From Cupriavidus oxalaticus (GTDB taxonomy: Bacteria > Pseudomonadota > Gammaproteobacteria > Burkholderiales > Burkholderiaceae), in the NCBI RefSeq assembly GCF_004768545.1, contig NZ_CP038634.1, positions 2,170,001-2,234,000 on the forward strand: a stretch of 64,000 nt of DNA. The letters are read 5' to 3'. Position 1 is the stretch's first letter. Each line of letters begins with the position of its first letter. The position numbers and the translations under genes were made by a program. Positions 1-8,438 of the stretch are shown here, one piece after another. The notes under the pieces are model-generated. The model was given only the letters and a program-made list of their open reading frames with translations. It searched no databases and was not told where the DNA came from.

Positions 1-290
1 TGGCCGACGAATCGGTCTCCGCGCTCGATGTCTCGGTGCAGGCGCAGGTGCTGGAGCTGCTGGCCGACCTGCAGAAGCGCCTGAACATCGGCCTGATCTT
101 CATTACCCATGACCTGCGCGTGGCCGCGCAGATCTGCCACCACGTGATCGTGATGCACAAGGGCCGCGTGGTCGAGTCCGGCCCGCCGGGGCAGATCTTC
201 GACGCCCCGCAGCACGCCTATACCCAGCGCCTGATCGGCGCGATTCCCGGCAAGGCATGGGACCCGACACTGATCCGCGCCGCCGCCTGA
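1..290 (+). CDS. ABC transporter ATP-binding protein, peptide/opine type (3' end only)
   Basis: The window opens inside this gene; the reading frame has codons starting at base 3 and stops at 288-290. The visible part is the C-terminal half of an ABC ATPase: the end of Walker B and the D-loop ([11 protein letters not shown]), the switch histidine in FITHD, and the C-terminal oligopeptide-transporter-type tail ([12 protein letters not shown]). The usual DEPVSALD has Ser in place of Pro here. OppF/DppF-like ATPases couple ATP hydrolysis to uptake of peptides, opines or amines. It lies 51 bases before gabT, so the transporter probably feeds the pathway that follows. The substrate cannot be read from this fragment. 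Confidence 0.9.
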   Translation, partial: ADESVSALDVSVQAQVLELLADLQKRLNIGLIFITHDLRVAAQICHHVIVMHKGRVVESGPPGQIFDAPQHAYTQRLIGAIPGKAWDPTLIRAAA

Positions 291-341
291 GCGGCACGGG
301 CACCAACCACGTCGCAACTACAAAGATAACTGGAGAGAAGT

Positions 342-1604
342 ATGAAGAACGCCGAACTGGTTCGCCGCAAGGACGCCGCCACCCCGCGCGGCGTGGGCGT
401 GATGTGCAACTTCTACGCCGAGCGCGCGCTGAATTCGGAGATCTGGGATGTCGAGGGCAAGCGCTATATCGACTTCGCCGCAGGTATCGCCGTGCTCAAC
501 ACGGGCCACCGCCATCCGCGCCTGGTCGAAGCCGTCGAGCAGCAGCTGGGGCGCTTCACTCATACAGCCTACCAGATCGTGCCCTACGCCAGCTATATCG
601 AGCTGGCCGAGAAGATCAATCGCCGTGCGCCGGGCCGCTCGGCCAAGAAGACCGCCTTCTTCACCACCGGCGCCGAGGCGGTGGAGAACGCCATCAAGAT
701 CGCCCGCGCCGCCACCGGCCGGCCCGGCGTGATCGCGTTCTCCGGCGGCTTCCACGGCCGCACCATGATGGGCATGGCGCTGACCGGCAAGGTCGCGCCG
801 TACAAGATCGGCTTCGGGCCGTTCCCGGGCGAGGTCTACCACGCGCCGTATCCGTGCGCGCTGCACGGCGTCACCACCGACGACTCGCTCAAGGCGCTGC
901 AGCACCTGTTCAAGGCGGACATCGATCCCAAGCGCGTGGCGGCCATCATCTTCGAACCCGTGCAGGGCGAGGGCGGCTTCAACGTCGCGCCGACCGACTT
1001 CGTGCAGGCGCTGCGCGCGGTCTGCGACGAGCACGGCATCCTGCTGATCGCCGATGAAGTGCAGACCGGCTTCGGCCGCACCGGCAAGCTGTTCGCGATG
1101 GAACACTACGACGTGGCGCCGGACCTGACCACGATGGCCAAGAGCCTGGCCGGCGGCATGCCGCTGTCGGCGGTGTGCGGCCGCGCCGAAGTGATGGACG
1201 CGCCGGCGCCCGGCGGGCTGGGCGGCACGTATGCCGGGAACCCGCTTGCGGTGGCTTCTGCGCTGGCTGTACTGGACGTGCTCGAAGGCGAGAAGCTGAT
1301 CGAACGCGGTGCCGAGCTGGGCCAGCGTTTGATGACGCGCCTGGAAAGCCTGCGCCCGCGCGTGCCGCAGATCGCCGAAGTGCGCGGCGTCGGCGCAATG
1401 GTGGCGGTGGAATTCCGCCAGGCCGACGGCAGCCCCGATCCCGACTTTACGCGCACGGTGCAGAACCGCGCGCTGGAAAAGGGCCTGCTGCTGCTGTCGT
1501 GCGGTGTGTACGGCAACGTGATCCGCTTCCTGTTCCCGCTGACGATCCAGGACGCAGTGATGAACGAAGGCCTGGACATCCTGGCCGAGGCACTGACGCG
1601 CTGA
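342..1604 (+). CDS. gabT: 4-aminobutyrate aminotransferase (class III, PLP)
   Basis: A 420-residue class III aminotransferase of full family length. The PLP-binding Asp is D238 in LLIADEVQTGFGRTG and the Schiff-base Lys is K267 in TTMAKSLAGGMPLSAV. The glycine-rich TTGAEAVENAIKIAR near 108-122 and FSGGFHGRT near 133-141 are typical of the GabT branch. The enzyme transfers the amino group of GABA or a similar omega-amino acid to 2-oxoglutarate, giving succinate semialdehyde. The ATG follows a clear GGAGAG. It lies between the transporter ATPase and the semialdehyde dehydrogenase, which supports GABA or a close homologue as substrate. Related omega-amino acids such as 5-aminovalerate cannot be excluded. 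Confidence 0.88.
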   Translation: MKNAELVRRKDAATPRGVGVMCNFYAERALNSEIWDVEGKRYIDFAAGIAVLNTGHRHPRLVEAVEQQLGRFTHTAYQIVPYASYIELAEKINRRAPGRSAKKTAFFTTGAEAVENAIKIARAATGRPGVIAFSGGFHGRTMMGMALTGKVAPYKIGFGPFPGEVYHAPYPCALHGVTTDDSLKALQHLFKADIDPKRVAAIIFEPVQGEGGFNVAPTDFVQALRAVCDEHGILLIADEVQTGFGRTGKLFAMEHYDVAPDLTTMAKSLAGGMPLSAVCGRAEVMDAPAPGGLGGTYAGNPLAVASALAVLDVLEGEKLIERGAELGQRLMTRLESLRPRVPQIAEVRGVGAMVAVEFRQADGSPDPDFTRTVQNRALEKGLLLLSCGVYGNVIRFLFPLTIQDAVMNEGLDILAEALTR

Positions 1605-1639
1605 CCTGTCCCCTTTCATTGATTCCACAGAGATTACCC

Positions 1640-3097
1640 ATGCAACTCAAGGACACCGGCCTGCTGCGCACGCAGGCCTATATCGCCGGCAACTGGCAGG
1701 ACGCCGACAGCGGCGCGACCTTCACCGTCACCGATCCCGCCAGCGGCGCCCTGATCGGCACCGTGCCCAGCATGGGCGCGGCCGAAACCCGCCGCGCCAT
1801 CGACGCCGCGCAGGCGGCACAGACCAACTGGCGCCGCAAGACCGCGCGCGAGCGTGCCGCGGTGCTGCGCGCCTGGTACGAGTTGATGCTGGCCAATGCC
1901 GACGATCTCGCGCTGCTGATGACCACCGAGCAAGGCAAGCCGCTGGCGGAAGCGAAGGGCGAAGTCATCTATGCCGCTTCCTTCCTCGAATGGTTCGCAG
2001 AGGAAGCCAAGCGCGTCAGCGGCGACGTGCTGGCCACGCCCGCCAACGACAAGCGGCTGGTCGTGGTCAAGGAGCCGGTTGGCGTGTGCGCGGCGATCAC
2101 GCCGTGGAATTTCCCGCTCGCGATGATTACGCGCAAGGCCGGCCCGGCGCTGGCCGCGGGCTGCGCCATGGTGCTGAAGCCGGCCGAAGACACGCCGTTG
2201 TCGGCGCTGGCGCTGGCCGTGCTGGCCGAGCGCGCGGGGCTGCCGGCGGGCCTGTTCAGCGTAATCACGGGCGACGCCATCGCAATCGGCGCCGAGCTCA
2301 CTGCCAACCCCGTGGTGCGCAAGCTCAGCTTTACCGGCTCGACCGAGGTGGGCCGCATCCTGATGCGGCAGTCCGCCGACACCATCAAGAAGCTCTCACT
2401 GGAACTCGGCGGCAACGCACCGTTCATCGTGTTCGACGACGCCGACCTCGATGCGGCGGTGGAGGGCGCCATTGCCTCCAAGTACCGCAACGCCGGCCAG
2501 ACCTGCGTCTGCGCCAACCGGCTCTATGTGCACGACAAGGTCTATGACGAGTTCGCTGAGAAGTTGGTGGCTGCGGTGGCAAAGCTGAAGGTCGGTCACG
2601 GGGTTGAGCCGGGCGTGCTGCAAGGCCCGCTGATCAACGAGGACGCAGTGGCCAAGGTTGAGTCGCATATCGCCGACGCGCTCGGCAAGGGCGCGCGCCT
2701 GCTGACCGGCGGCAAGCGCCATGCGCTGGGCGGCACGTTCTTCGAACCGACGGTACTGGCCGACGTGACCCCCGCCATGCGCGTGGCCAAGGAGGAAACT
2801 TTTGGCCCGCTGGCGCCGCTGTTCCGCTTCTCCACCGACGAGGAAGCGATCGCGATGGCCAACGATACCGAATTCGGCCTGGCCTCCTATTTCTTCAGCC
2901 GCGATATCGGCCGCGTCTGGCGCGTGGCCGAGGCGCTGGAGTACGGCATGGTCGGCATCAACACCGGCCTGATCTCCAACGAGGTGGCGCCGTTCGGCGG
3001 CGTCAAGCAGTCGGGCCTGGGCCGCGAGGGCTCGAAGTACGGCCTCGACGAATACCTGGAGACTAAGTACCTGTGCATGGGCGGGGTGGACCGGTGA
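1640..3097 (+). CDS. gabD: NAD(P)+-dependent succinate-semialdehyde dehydrogenase
   Basis: A 485-residue aldehyde dehydrogenase of GabD length. The general base is E255 in LELGGNAPF and the nucleophile is C289 in NAGQTCVCANR; the cofactor-site motif TPWNFP is at 154-159. It oxidises succinate semialdehyde, the product of GabT, to succinate for the TCA cycle. The chosen ATG at 1640 lies 35 bases after the gabT stop and begins exactly where the GabD N-terminus should; the frame stays open further upstream but that part overlaps gabT. Its stop overlaps the GTG start of the following cupin gene, indicating translational coupling. Confidence 0.88.
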   Translation: MQLKDTGLLRTQAYIAGNWQDADSGATFTVTDPASGALIGTVPSMGAAETRRAIDAAQAAQTNWRRKTARERAAVLRAWYELMLANADDLALLMTTEQGKPLAEAKGEVIYAASFLEWFAEEAKRVSGDVLATPANDKRLVVVKEPVGVCAAITPWNFPLAMITRKAGPALAAGCAMVLKPAEDTPLSALALAVLAERAGLPAGLFSVITGDAIAIGAELTANPVVRKLSFTGSTEVGRILMRQSADTIKKLSLELGGNAPFIVFDDADLDAAVEGAIASKYRNAGQTCVCANRLYVHDKVYDEFAEKLVAAVAKLKVGHGVEPGVLQGPLINEDAVAKVESHIADALGKGARLLTGGKRHALGGTFFEPTVLADVTPAMRVAKEETFGPLAPLFRFSTDEEAIAMANDTEFGLASYFFSRDIGRVWRVAEALEYGMVGINTGLISNEVAPFGGVKQSGLGREGSKYGLDEYLETKYLCMGGVDR

Positions 3098-3426
3098 GCG
3101 CGCCGCAAGACCGGCCCAAGGCCGTCGGCACCGTGCAGGTCGACAACGAACGCGTGATCGTGACGGAGTGGCGCTTCGCGCCCGGCGCCGAGACCGGGCA
3201 GCATCGCCATGGCTACGACTACGTGGTGGTGCCGATGACCACCGGGGCGCTGCGCCTGCAGACGCCGGCTGGCGAGGCCACCAGCCAGCTCGTTGCCGGC
3301 CAGGCCTATTACCGCCCAGCCGGGGTCGAGCACAACGTCATCAATGCCCACGAAGGCGAATGCGTGTTCGTGGAAATCGAGATCAAGCCGGCGGCCGGCG
3401 CCGCGGGCGGAGGAGGTTGCCAATGA
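3094..3426 (+). CDS. small cupin-domain protein
   Basis: A 110-residue single-domain cupin. Motif 1 appears as GQHRHGYDYVVVP and motif 2 as AGVEHNV, so metal-binding histidines are present. The start is taken as GTG at 3094, which overlaps the gabD stop and has a GGGTGG just upstream. It ends ATGA-overlapped with the ThDP-enzyme gene. Small cupins of this kind may be metal-dependent enzymes, or binding or regulatory proteins; the sequence does not say which. Strict coupling to both neighbours suggests a role with the downstream ThDP enzyme or in metabolite handling. The C-terminus is Gly/Ala-rich. Confidence 0.75.
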   Translation: MSAPQDRPKAVGTVQVDNERVIVTEWRFAPGAETGQHRHGYDYVVVPMTTGALRLQTPAGEATSQLVAGQAYYRPAGVEHNVINAHEGECVFVEIEIKPAAGAAGGGGCQ

Positions 3427-5135
3427 GCCAAGCCAACCCCACCCTGCGCGAGCGCAATGGCGGGCAGATCCTTGTCGAGCAGTTGCGCATCCAGGGCGTG
3501 CGGCGCGTGTTCCTGGTGCCGGGCGAAAGCTACCTGCCGTGCATCGATGCGCTGTACGACCACCAGGACGCGATCACGCCGATCGTCTGCCGCCAGGAAA
3601 GCGGTGCCGGTTACATGGCCGAAGCCCACGGCAAGCTGACGGGAGAGCCCGGCGTTTGCTTCGTCACGCGCGGCCCCGGCGCCACCAATGCCAGCATCGC
3701 CGTGCATACCGCGTTCCAGGACTCCACGCCGATGATCCTGTTCGTGGGGCAGGTGGGCAACGACTTCTACGAGCGCGAAGCCTTCCAGGAAATCGACTAC
3801 CGCCGCATGTTCGGCCAGATGTCCAAGTGGGTCGCGCAGATCGACCGCACCGACCGCATTCCCGAGTTCATCGCACGTGCCTTCGCGGTAGCGACCAGCG
3901 GCCGGCCCGGCCCGGTGGTGCTGGCGCTGCCGGAGGACACGCTGTGGGGCAAGGCCACCGTGGCCGACATGCCGCGCTACGTGCGCAGCCACTCGGCTCC
4001 GGCGCCGCACGCGCTGGCGTCGCTGGCCGCGATGCTGGAACAGGCCGAGCGCCCCTTCCTGATGATCGGCGGCTCCGGCTGGACCCCCGAGGCGATGCGG
4101 CAGATGGAAGGCTTTGCCGAACGCTTCGGCCTGCCGGTGGGGCTGGCGTGGCGCCGGCTGGAGTGCTTCGACAACCACCATCCCAACTATGCCGGCCATG
4201 TCGGCTGGGGCATGGGCGAGGCACTGCGCGCGCGCATCCGCGGGTCGGACCTGCTGATCGCCGTCGGCACCCGCATGGGCGAGGCCACCACCGAGGGCTA
4301 TACCGTGGTGGAAAGCCCGCTGCCGCGCCAGCGGCTGGTGCATGTGTATCCCGATCCGGAGGAGCTGGGCCGCGTGTTCCGCGCGGAGGTGCCTGTCGTT
4401 GCTGACGTCGTCTCGTTCGCGGCCGCGGTGGACGGCCTGCGCCCGGCGCGCGAACACAACCGCGCGGCATTGGTGGAGCGCGCGCGGCGCGACTACCTCG
4501 ACAGCCAGAAGGCGCTGCCCGCGCCAGGTCCGCTGAATCTGAACCAGGCCGCCTGTCTTGTGCGCGAGCGCCTGCCCGAGGATGCCTGCATTACCGTCGG
4601 CGCCGGCAACTACGCGGTCTTTCCGCACACCTATTACCGCTACAAGGGCGTCGGCACCAGCCTGGCGCCGACTGTCGGCTCGATGGGCTATGGCCTGCCG
4701 GCGGCGATCTCGGCCAAGCTGGAGCATCCGGAACGCACCGTGGTCTGCTATGCGGGCGACGGCTGCTTCCAGATGAACCTGCAGGAGCTGGGCGTGGCCA
4801 TGCAGTACCGCCTCGGCATCGTGGTGCTGGTGTTCAACAACGGCATCTGGGGCACGATCCGCGCCCACCAGGAACGCGAATTCCCCGGCCGGACCATCGC
4901 GCTGGGCTTCGAGAACCCGGAGTTCGCCGAACTGGCGCGCGCCTACCGCGGCTACGGTGAGGTGGTGTCGAGCGACGCCGAATTCGGCCCCGCGCTGGAT
5001 CGCGCGCTCGACTTTGCCAGTACGCACAGCATGCCGGCGCTGCTGGAGCTGCGTTACGACCCCGACGGCATCGCGCCCGGCATGACCCTGTCCGGCATCC
5101 GCGCGGCGGCACTGGCGCGCCAGGCGGCAGGCTGA
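3423..5135 (+). CDS. thiamine-diphosphate-dependent enzyme, acetolactate-synthase-like
   Basis: A 570-residue protein with the three-domain ThDP fold of acetolactate synthase and benzoylformate decarboxylase. The catalytic Glu is E59 in CRQESGAGYMAEAHGK, followed by TRGPGATN. The ThDP/Mg motif begins GDGCFQMN and closes at VFNNGIWG. The family decarboxylates a 2-oxo acid and releases or transfers the aldehyde unit. The N-terminal half is full length and there is no sign of an AHAS regulatory partner or biosynthetic ilv neighbours, so a catabolic role is likelier than branched-chain synthesis. The start overlaps the cupin stop (ATGA). The substrate is unknown; a 2-oxo acid from the amine pathway is a guess. 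Confidence 0.82.
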   Translation: MSQANPTLRERNGGQILVEQLRIQGVRRVFLVPGESYLPCIDALYDHQDAITPIVCRQESGAGYMAEAHGKLTGEPGVCFVTRGPGATNASIAVHTAFQDSTPMILFVGQVGNDFYEREAFQEIDYRRMFGQMSKWVAQIDRTDRIPEFIARAFAVATSGRPGPVVLALPEDTLWGKATVADMPRYVRSHSAPAPHALASLAAMLEQAERPFLMIGGSGWTPEAMRQMEGFAERFGLPVGLAWRRLECFDNHHPNYAGHVGWGMGEALRARIRGSDLLIAVGTRMGEATTEGYTVVESPLPRQRLVHVYPDPEELGRVFRAEVPVVADVVSFAAAVDGLRPAREHNRAALVERARRDYLDSQKALPAPGPLNLNQAACLVRERLPEDACITVGAGNYAVFPHTYYRYKGVGTSLAPTVGSMGYGLPAAISAKLEHPERTVVCYAGDGCFQMNLQELGVAMQYRLGIVVLVFNNGIWGTIRAHQEREFPGRTIALGFENPEFAELARAYRGYGEVVSSDAEFGPALDRALDFASTHSMPALLELRYDPDGIAPGMTLSGIRAAALARQAAG

Positions 5136-5167
5136 GCCGGCGCTTCCTTTTACAACCTACCTACACC

Positions 5168-6241
5168 ATGCGTGCCTTCTTCTCGGATGATCAGTTGCTG
5201 CACGAACCCCGCCAGTTCATGCGCGCGGGGCGGTTGTGCGCGCCGACCGACGTGCCGGCCCGCGCGGCGGCACTGCAGCGCGCGCTCGCCGCGCGCGGCA
5301 TCGAACTGGCGGCGCCACCCGATTGCGGGCGCGCGCCGCTGGAAGCGGTGCACAGTCCGGCCTATCTCGACTTCCTCGCCAGCGCCTGGGCGCGCTGGCA
5401 GGAACTGGCGCGACCCGGCTTCGAGCCCGGCATCGAAGTCCTGCCCAATCTATCGCCGTATCACAACGGCAAGGTCGGCGAGCCGCGCCGTCCCGTGTGT
5501 CCCAACGATTCGGTGATCGCCCAGGCCGGCTACTACCTGGGCGACCTCAGCTGCCCGCTCGGGCCGGACAGCTGGCGCGCGATCCTGCGCGGCGCGCACA
5601 GCGCGGTCGCGGCGGCCCGCCATGTGTGCGAGCGGCAGGACGGCGCCGGCATGGCCTATGCGCTGTGCCGCCCCTCCGGCCACCACGCCCACAGCGACCG
5701 CGCGGCCGGCTTCTGCTATGTCAACAACTCGGCCATCGCGGCGCAAACGCTGCTGGCCCGCTTCGGCAAGGTGGCGGTGCTCGACGTCGATGCGCATCAC
5801 GGTGACGGCACCCAGCAGATTTTCTATCACCGCTCAGATGTGATGACGATTTCGCTGCATGCCGATCCGGCCGATTACTACCCGTTCTACACCGGCTATG
5901 CGAACGAGCGCGGCTATGGCGCGGGCTATGGCTACAACCTCAACTTCCCGCTGCCGCACGGCAGCGGCGACGCCGAGTTCCTGTCGGCACTGGACGGCGC
6001 ACTGGACGCGCTGCGCGACTATCGCCCGCAGGCGGTGGTGCTGGCGCTGGGCTTCGATACCTACGAGAACGATCCCATCAGCGTCCTGAAGGTCAGCATG
6101 GATGGCTACCGCGGCATCGGCGAGCGCATCCATGCGCTGGGCCTGCCGACGGTGGTGGTGCAGGAGGGCGGCTACGAGGTCGAGGCGATCGGCCGCGGGC
6201 TGGATGCATTCCTGGCGGGTTTCGCACCTGCGACCGCATAA
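5168..6241 (+). CDS. histone-deacetylase-family amidohydrolase, acetylpolyamine amidohydrolase-like
   Basis: A 357-residue arginase/deacetylase-fold enzyme. Hallmarks are RPSGHHA (catalytic H172 and H173), DVDAHHGDGTQ (zinc ligands D208 and H210), LGFDTYENDP (third ligand D297) and a C-terminal QEGGYE that supplies the active-site Tyr. The long insertion around residues 85-125 is typical of bacterial acetylpolyamine amidohydrolases rather than AcuC. Such enzymes remove acetyl groups from acetylputrescine, acetylspermidine or similar N-acyl amines in the cytoplasm. Lying between gabTD and a PuuC-like dehydrogenase, it fits the first step of acetylpolyamine catabolism. Other N-acyl substrates remain possible. 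Confidence 0.85.
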   Translation: MRAFFSDDQLLHEPRQFMRAGRLCAPTDVPARAAALQRALAARGIELAAPPDCGRAPLEAVHSPAYLDFLASAWARWQELARPGFEPGIEVLPNLSPYHNGKVGEPRRPVCPNDSVIAQAGYYLGDLSCPLGPDSWRAILRGAHSAVAAARHVCERQDGAGMAYALCRPSGHHAHSDRAAGFCYVNNSAIAAQTLLARFGKVAVLDVDAHHGDGTQQIFYHRSDVMTISLHADPADYYPFYTGYANERGYGAGYGYNLNFPLPHGSGDAEFLSALDGALDALRDYRPQAVVLALGFDTYENDPISVLKVSMDGYRGIGERIHALGLPTVVVQEGGYEVEAIGRGLDAFLAGFAPATA

Positions 6242-6279
6242 GGCTGAATGGTGCAATCACCAATACCAGGAGAACTGCA

Positions 6280-7527
6280 ATGACTAGCAAGATCGCCATC
6301 AACGGCCAGCGCCTGTGGCAATCGCTGATGGACCTGTCGCAGATCGGCGCCACGCCGAAGGGCGGCAACGCGCGCCTGGCGCTGACCGCGCTCGACGGCC
6401 AGGGCCGCGACCTGGTGTGCGGCTGGATGCGCGACGCGGGCCTGACCGTGACGGTGGACCGCGTCGGCAATATCTTTGGCCGCCGCGCCGGGCGCAACGA
6501 TGCGCTGCCGCCGGTGATGACCGGCAGCCATATCGATACGCAGCCGACCGGCGGCAAGTTCGACGGCTGCTTCGGCGTGCTGGCCGGGCTGGAAGTCATG
6601 CGCACGCTCAATGACTATGGCGTGACCACCGAAGCGCCGCTCGAACTGGCCATCTGGACCAATGAGGAAGGCACGCGCTTCGTGCCGGTGATGATGGGCT
6701 CGGGCGTGTTCGCCGGGATTTTCCCGCTGCAGACCGCGCTGGACGCCACCGATACCGAAGGCAAGCGCGTGGCCGACGAACTGCAGGCGATCGGCTACGC
6801 CGGTCCTGACGAGGTGGGCGGGCGGCCGGTGGGGGCGTATTTCGAGGCGCATATCGAACAGGGCCCGGTGCTGGAAGCGGCGGACAACGTAATCGGCGTG
6901 GTCACGGGATCGCTGGGGCTGCGCTGGTACGACGTGACCGTAACCGGCATGGAAGCGCACGCCGGCCCCACGCCGATGCCGCTGCGCCGCGACGCGCTCT
7001 ATGGCGCCACCCACGTGATGCAGGAAGTGGTTCGCATCGCGCATGACTTCGCGCCGCACGGCCGCGGTACGGTGGGCGTGGTCGATCTCCACCCCGGCTC
7101 GCGCAACGTGATCCCCGGCGCGGTCAAATTCACGGTCGACCTGCGCCATGAAGACGCCGGCAAGCTGGCCGAGATGGACGCCCGCTTCCGCGCCGCATGC
7201 GAGGCGCTGGCGCAGGGCCAGACCACTGGTGCCACGTTCGACGTGAAGGTCGAAGACGTGCAGTACTTCCCGCCGACGCCGTTCGCGCCGGAACTGGTCG
7301 ACCATGTGCGCCGCGAGGCCGTGGCGCGCGGCTACAGCCAGCAGAACATCGTCACCGGTGCTGGTCATGACGCGGTGTACATGGCCAGCGTCACCCCGAC
7401 CGCGATGATCTTCGTGCCCTGCAAGGACGGCATCAGCCACAACGAAGTGGAAGATGCCCGGCCCGAGCACCTGGAAGCCGGCGCCAACGTGCTGCTCGGC
7501 GCGATGGTCGCGCAGGCGGGCGCATGA
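6280..7527 (+). CDS. M20-family Zn-dependent amidohydrolase (N-carbamoyl-amino-acid hydrolase / allantoate amidohydrolase-like)
   Basis: A 415-residue enzyme of the HyuC/AllC group of M20 metallohydrolases. Metal ligands and catalytic residues are visible: H84 in GSHIDTQPTGG, D95 in KFDGCFG, E129/E130 in TNEEGTRF, and the family motif HIEQGPVLE. The dimerisation domain occupies roughly residues 210-330. Relatives hydrolyse N-carbamoyl or ureido amides. An AGGAG precedes the ATG at 6280, and the stop overlaps the next start. In this operon it may release an amino acid from an N-carbamoyl or N-acyl compound; the exact substrate is not readable. Confidence 0.85.
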   Translation: MTSKIAINGQRLWQSLMDLSQIGATPKGGNARLALTALDGQGRDLVCGWMRDAGLTVTVDRVGNIFGRRAGRNDALPPVMTGSHIDTQPTGGKFDGCFGVLAGLEVMRTLNDYGVTTEAPLELAIWTNEEGTRFVPVMMGSGVFAGIFPLQTALDATDTEGKRVADELQAIGYAGPDEVGGRPVGAYFEAHIEQGPVLEAADNVIGVVTGSLGLRWYDVTVTGMEAHAGPTPMPLRRDALYGATHVMQEVVRIAHDFAPHGRGTVGVVDLHPGSRNVIPGAVKFTVDLRHEDAGKLAEMDARFRAACEALAQGQTTGATFDVKVEDVQYFPPTPFAPELVDHVRREAVARGYSQQNIVTGAGHDAVYMASVTPTAMIFVPCKDGISHNEVEDARPEHLEAGANVLLGAMVAQAGA

Positions 7528-8438
7528 CCGCCGCGGCGCACGGCGCGCCCGACTGGTGGCGTGGCGGGCTGCTGTTCCTGTGCGTGGTGACGCTGTTCGC
7601 TACCGTGGACGCAACCGCCAAGCACCTGGTCGGCCGCTATCCCGCGCCGTTTCTCAACGCGGTGCGCTACGGCGCCACGCTGGCGGTAGCAGTGGCCATG
7701 CTCGCTATGTCCGGCCAACTGCGCGGACAGATCCGCTTCTGGCGCACCCCGCACCGCGGCCTGCTGTTGCTGCGCGGGTTGATGCTCGCGGTGGTCGGCA
7801 CCTGCTTCATGACCGCGCTGCTGTGGATGCCGCTGGCCGAAGCCACCGCCATCTATTTCATGGCGCCGCTGATGGTGGTGGGCCTGTCGTCGTGGATGCT
7901 GGGCGAGAAGGTCGGCTCGCGCCAGTGGCTGGCGGTAGGCGCAGGCTTCTGCGGGATGCTGCTGATCGTACGCCCCGGCGGCGCGGTGTCGTGGCTTGGT
8001 ACCGTGCTGATGCTGGCCGCCACGCTGGCCTACGCCATGCTGCAACTGCTGACCCGGCGCATGGCGGGGCAGGTCGATGCGCGCGTGCAATACGGTTTTG
8101 CCGCGCTGATCTGCATGGTCGCCACCGGCGTGCCGGCACCGTTCTTCCCGCCCCCGGTTTGGCCCGACCTGGCCGATTGGCTGGCGATCCTGGCCATGGG
8201 CCTGATGAGCGCGGCGGCGCAGGTGCTGCTGATCCTGGCGCTGCAGCGCGCCCCGGCATCGCGGCTGGCGCCGCTGAACTATTTCCACCTGCTGCTGGCG
8301 CTGGTCTACAGCGCGCTGTGGTTCGGCCGTTGGCCCGACGCGCTGGCGCTGGCCGGCATCGCCCTGATCGTGGTCGCTGGCCTGACGCAGACGCTGCCGT
8401 CGCCCGCGGCCCTGTCAACCAAACGAGGAACCCCATGA
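7524..8438 (+). CDS. EamA/DMT-family inner-membrane transporter
   Basis: A 304-residue membrane protein with about ten hydrophobic segments arranged as two EamA repeats, the typical drug/metabolite transporter layout. Segments include LLFLCVVTLFATVDA near the N-terminus and AGIALIVVAGLTQTL near the C-terminus. It probably exports or exchanges a small metabolite of the surrounding pathway; EamA proteins often move amino acids or amines, but specificity cannot be inferred. Both ends overlap their neighbours by 4 bases (ATGA at 7524 and at 8435), showing tight translational coupling with the amidohydrolase and the aldehyde dehydrogenase. Confidence 0.85.
   Translation: MTAAAHGAPDWWRGGLLFLCVVTLFATVDATAKHLVGRYPAPFLNAVRYGATLAVAVAMLAMSGQLRGQIRFWRTPHRGLLLLRGLMLAVVGTCFMTALLWMPLAEATAIYFMAPLMVVGLSSWMLGEKVGSRQWLAVGAGFCGMLLIVRPGGAVSWLGTVLMLAATLAYAMLQLLTRRMAGQVDARVQYGFAALICMVATGVPAPFFPPPVWPDLADWLAILAMGLMSAAAQVLLILALQRAPASRLAPLNYFHLLLALVYSALWFGRWPDALALAGIALIVVAGLTQTLPSPAALSTKRGTP

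Noticed and set aside
318..1628. Long open frame opposite gabT (436 codons)
   Set aside because: Arg/His-rich shadow typical of high-GC DNA; gabT on the other strand has a full family match.
3423..5135. Biosynthetic acetolactate synthase (ilvB)
   Set aside because: No ilvN regulatory subunit or ilvC nearby and overlap with a cupin and amine-catabolic genes.
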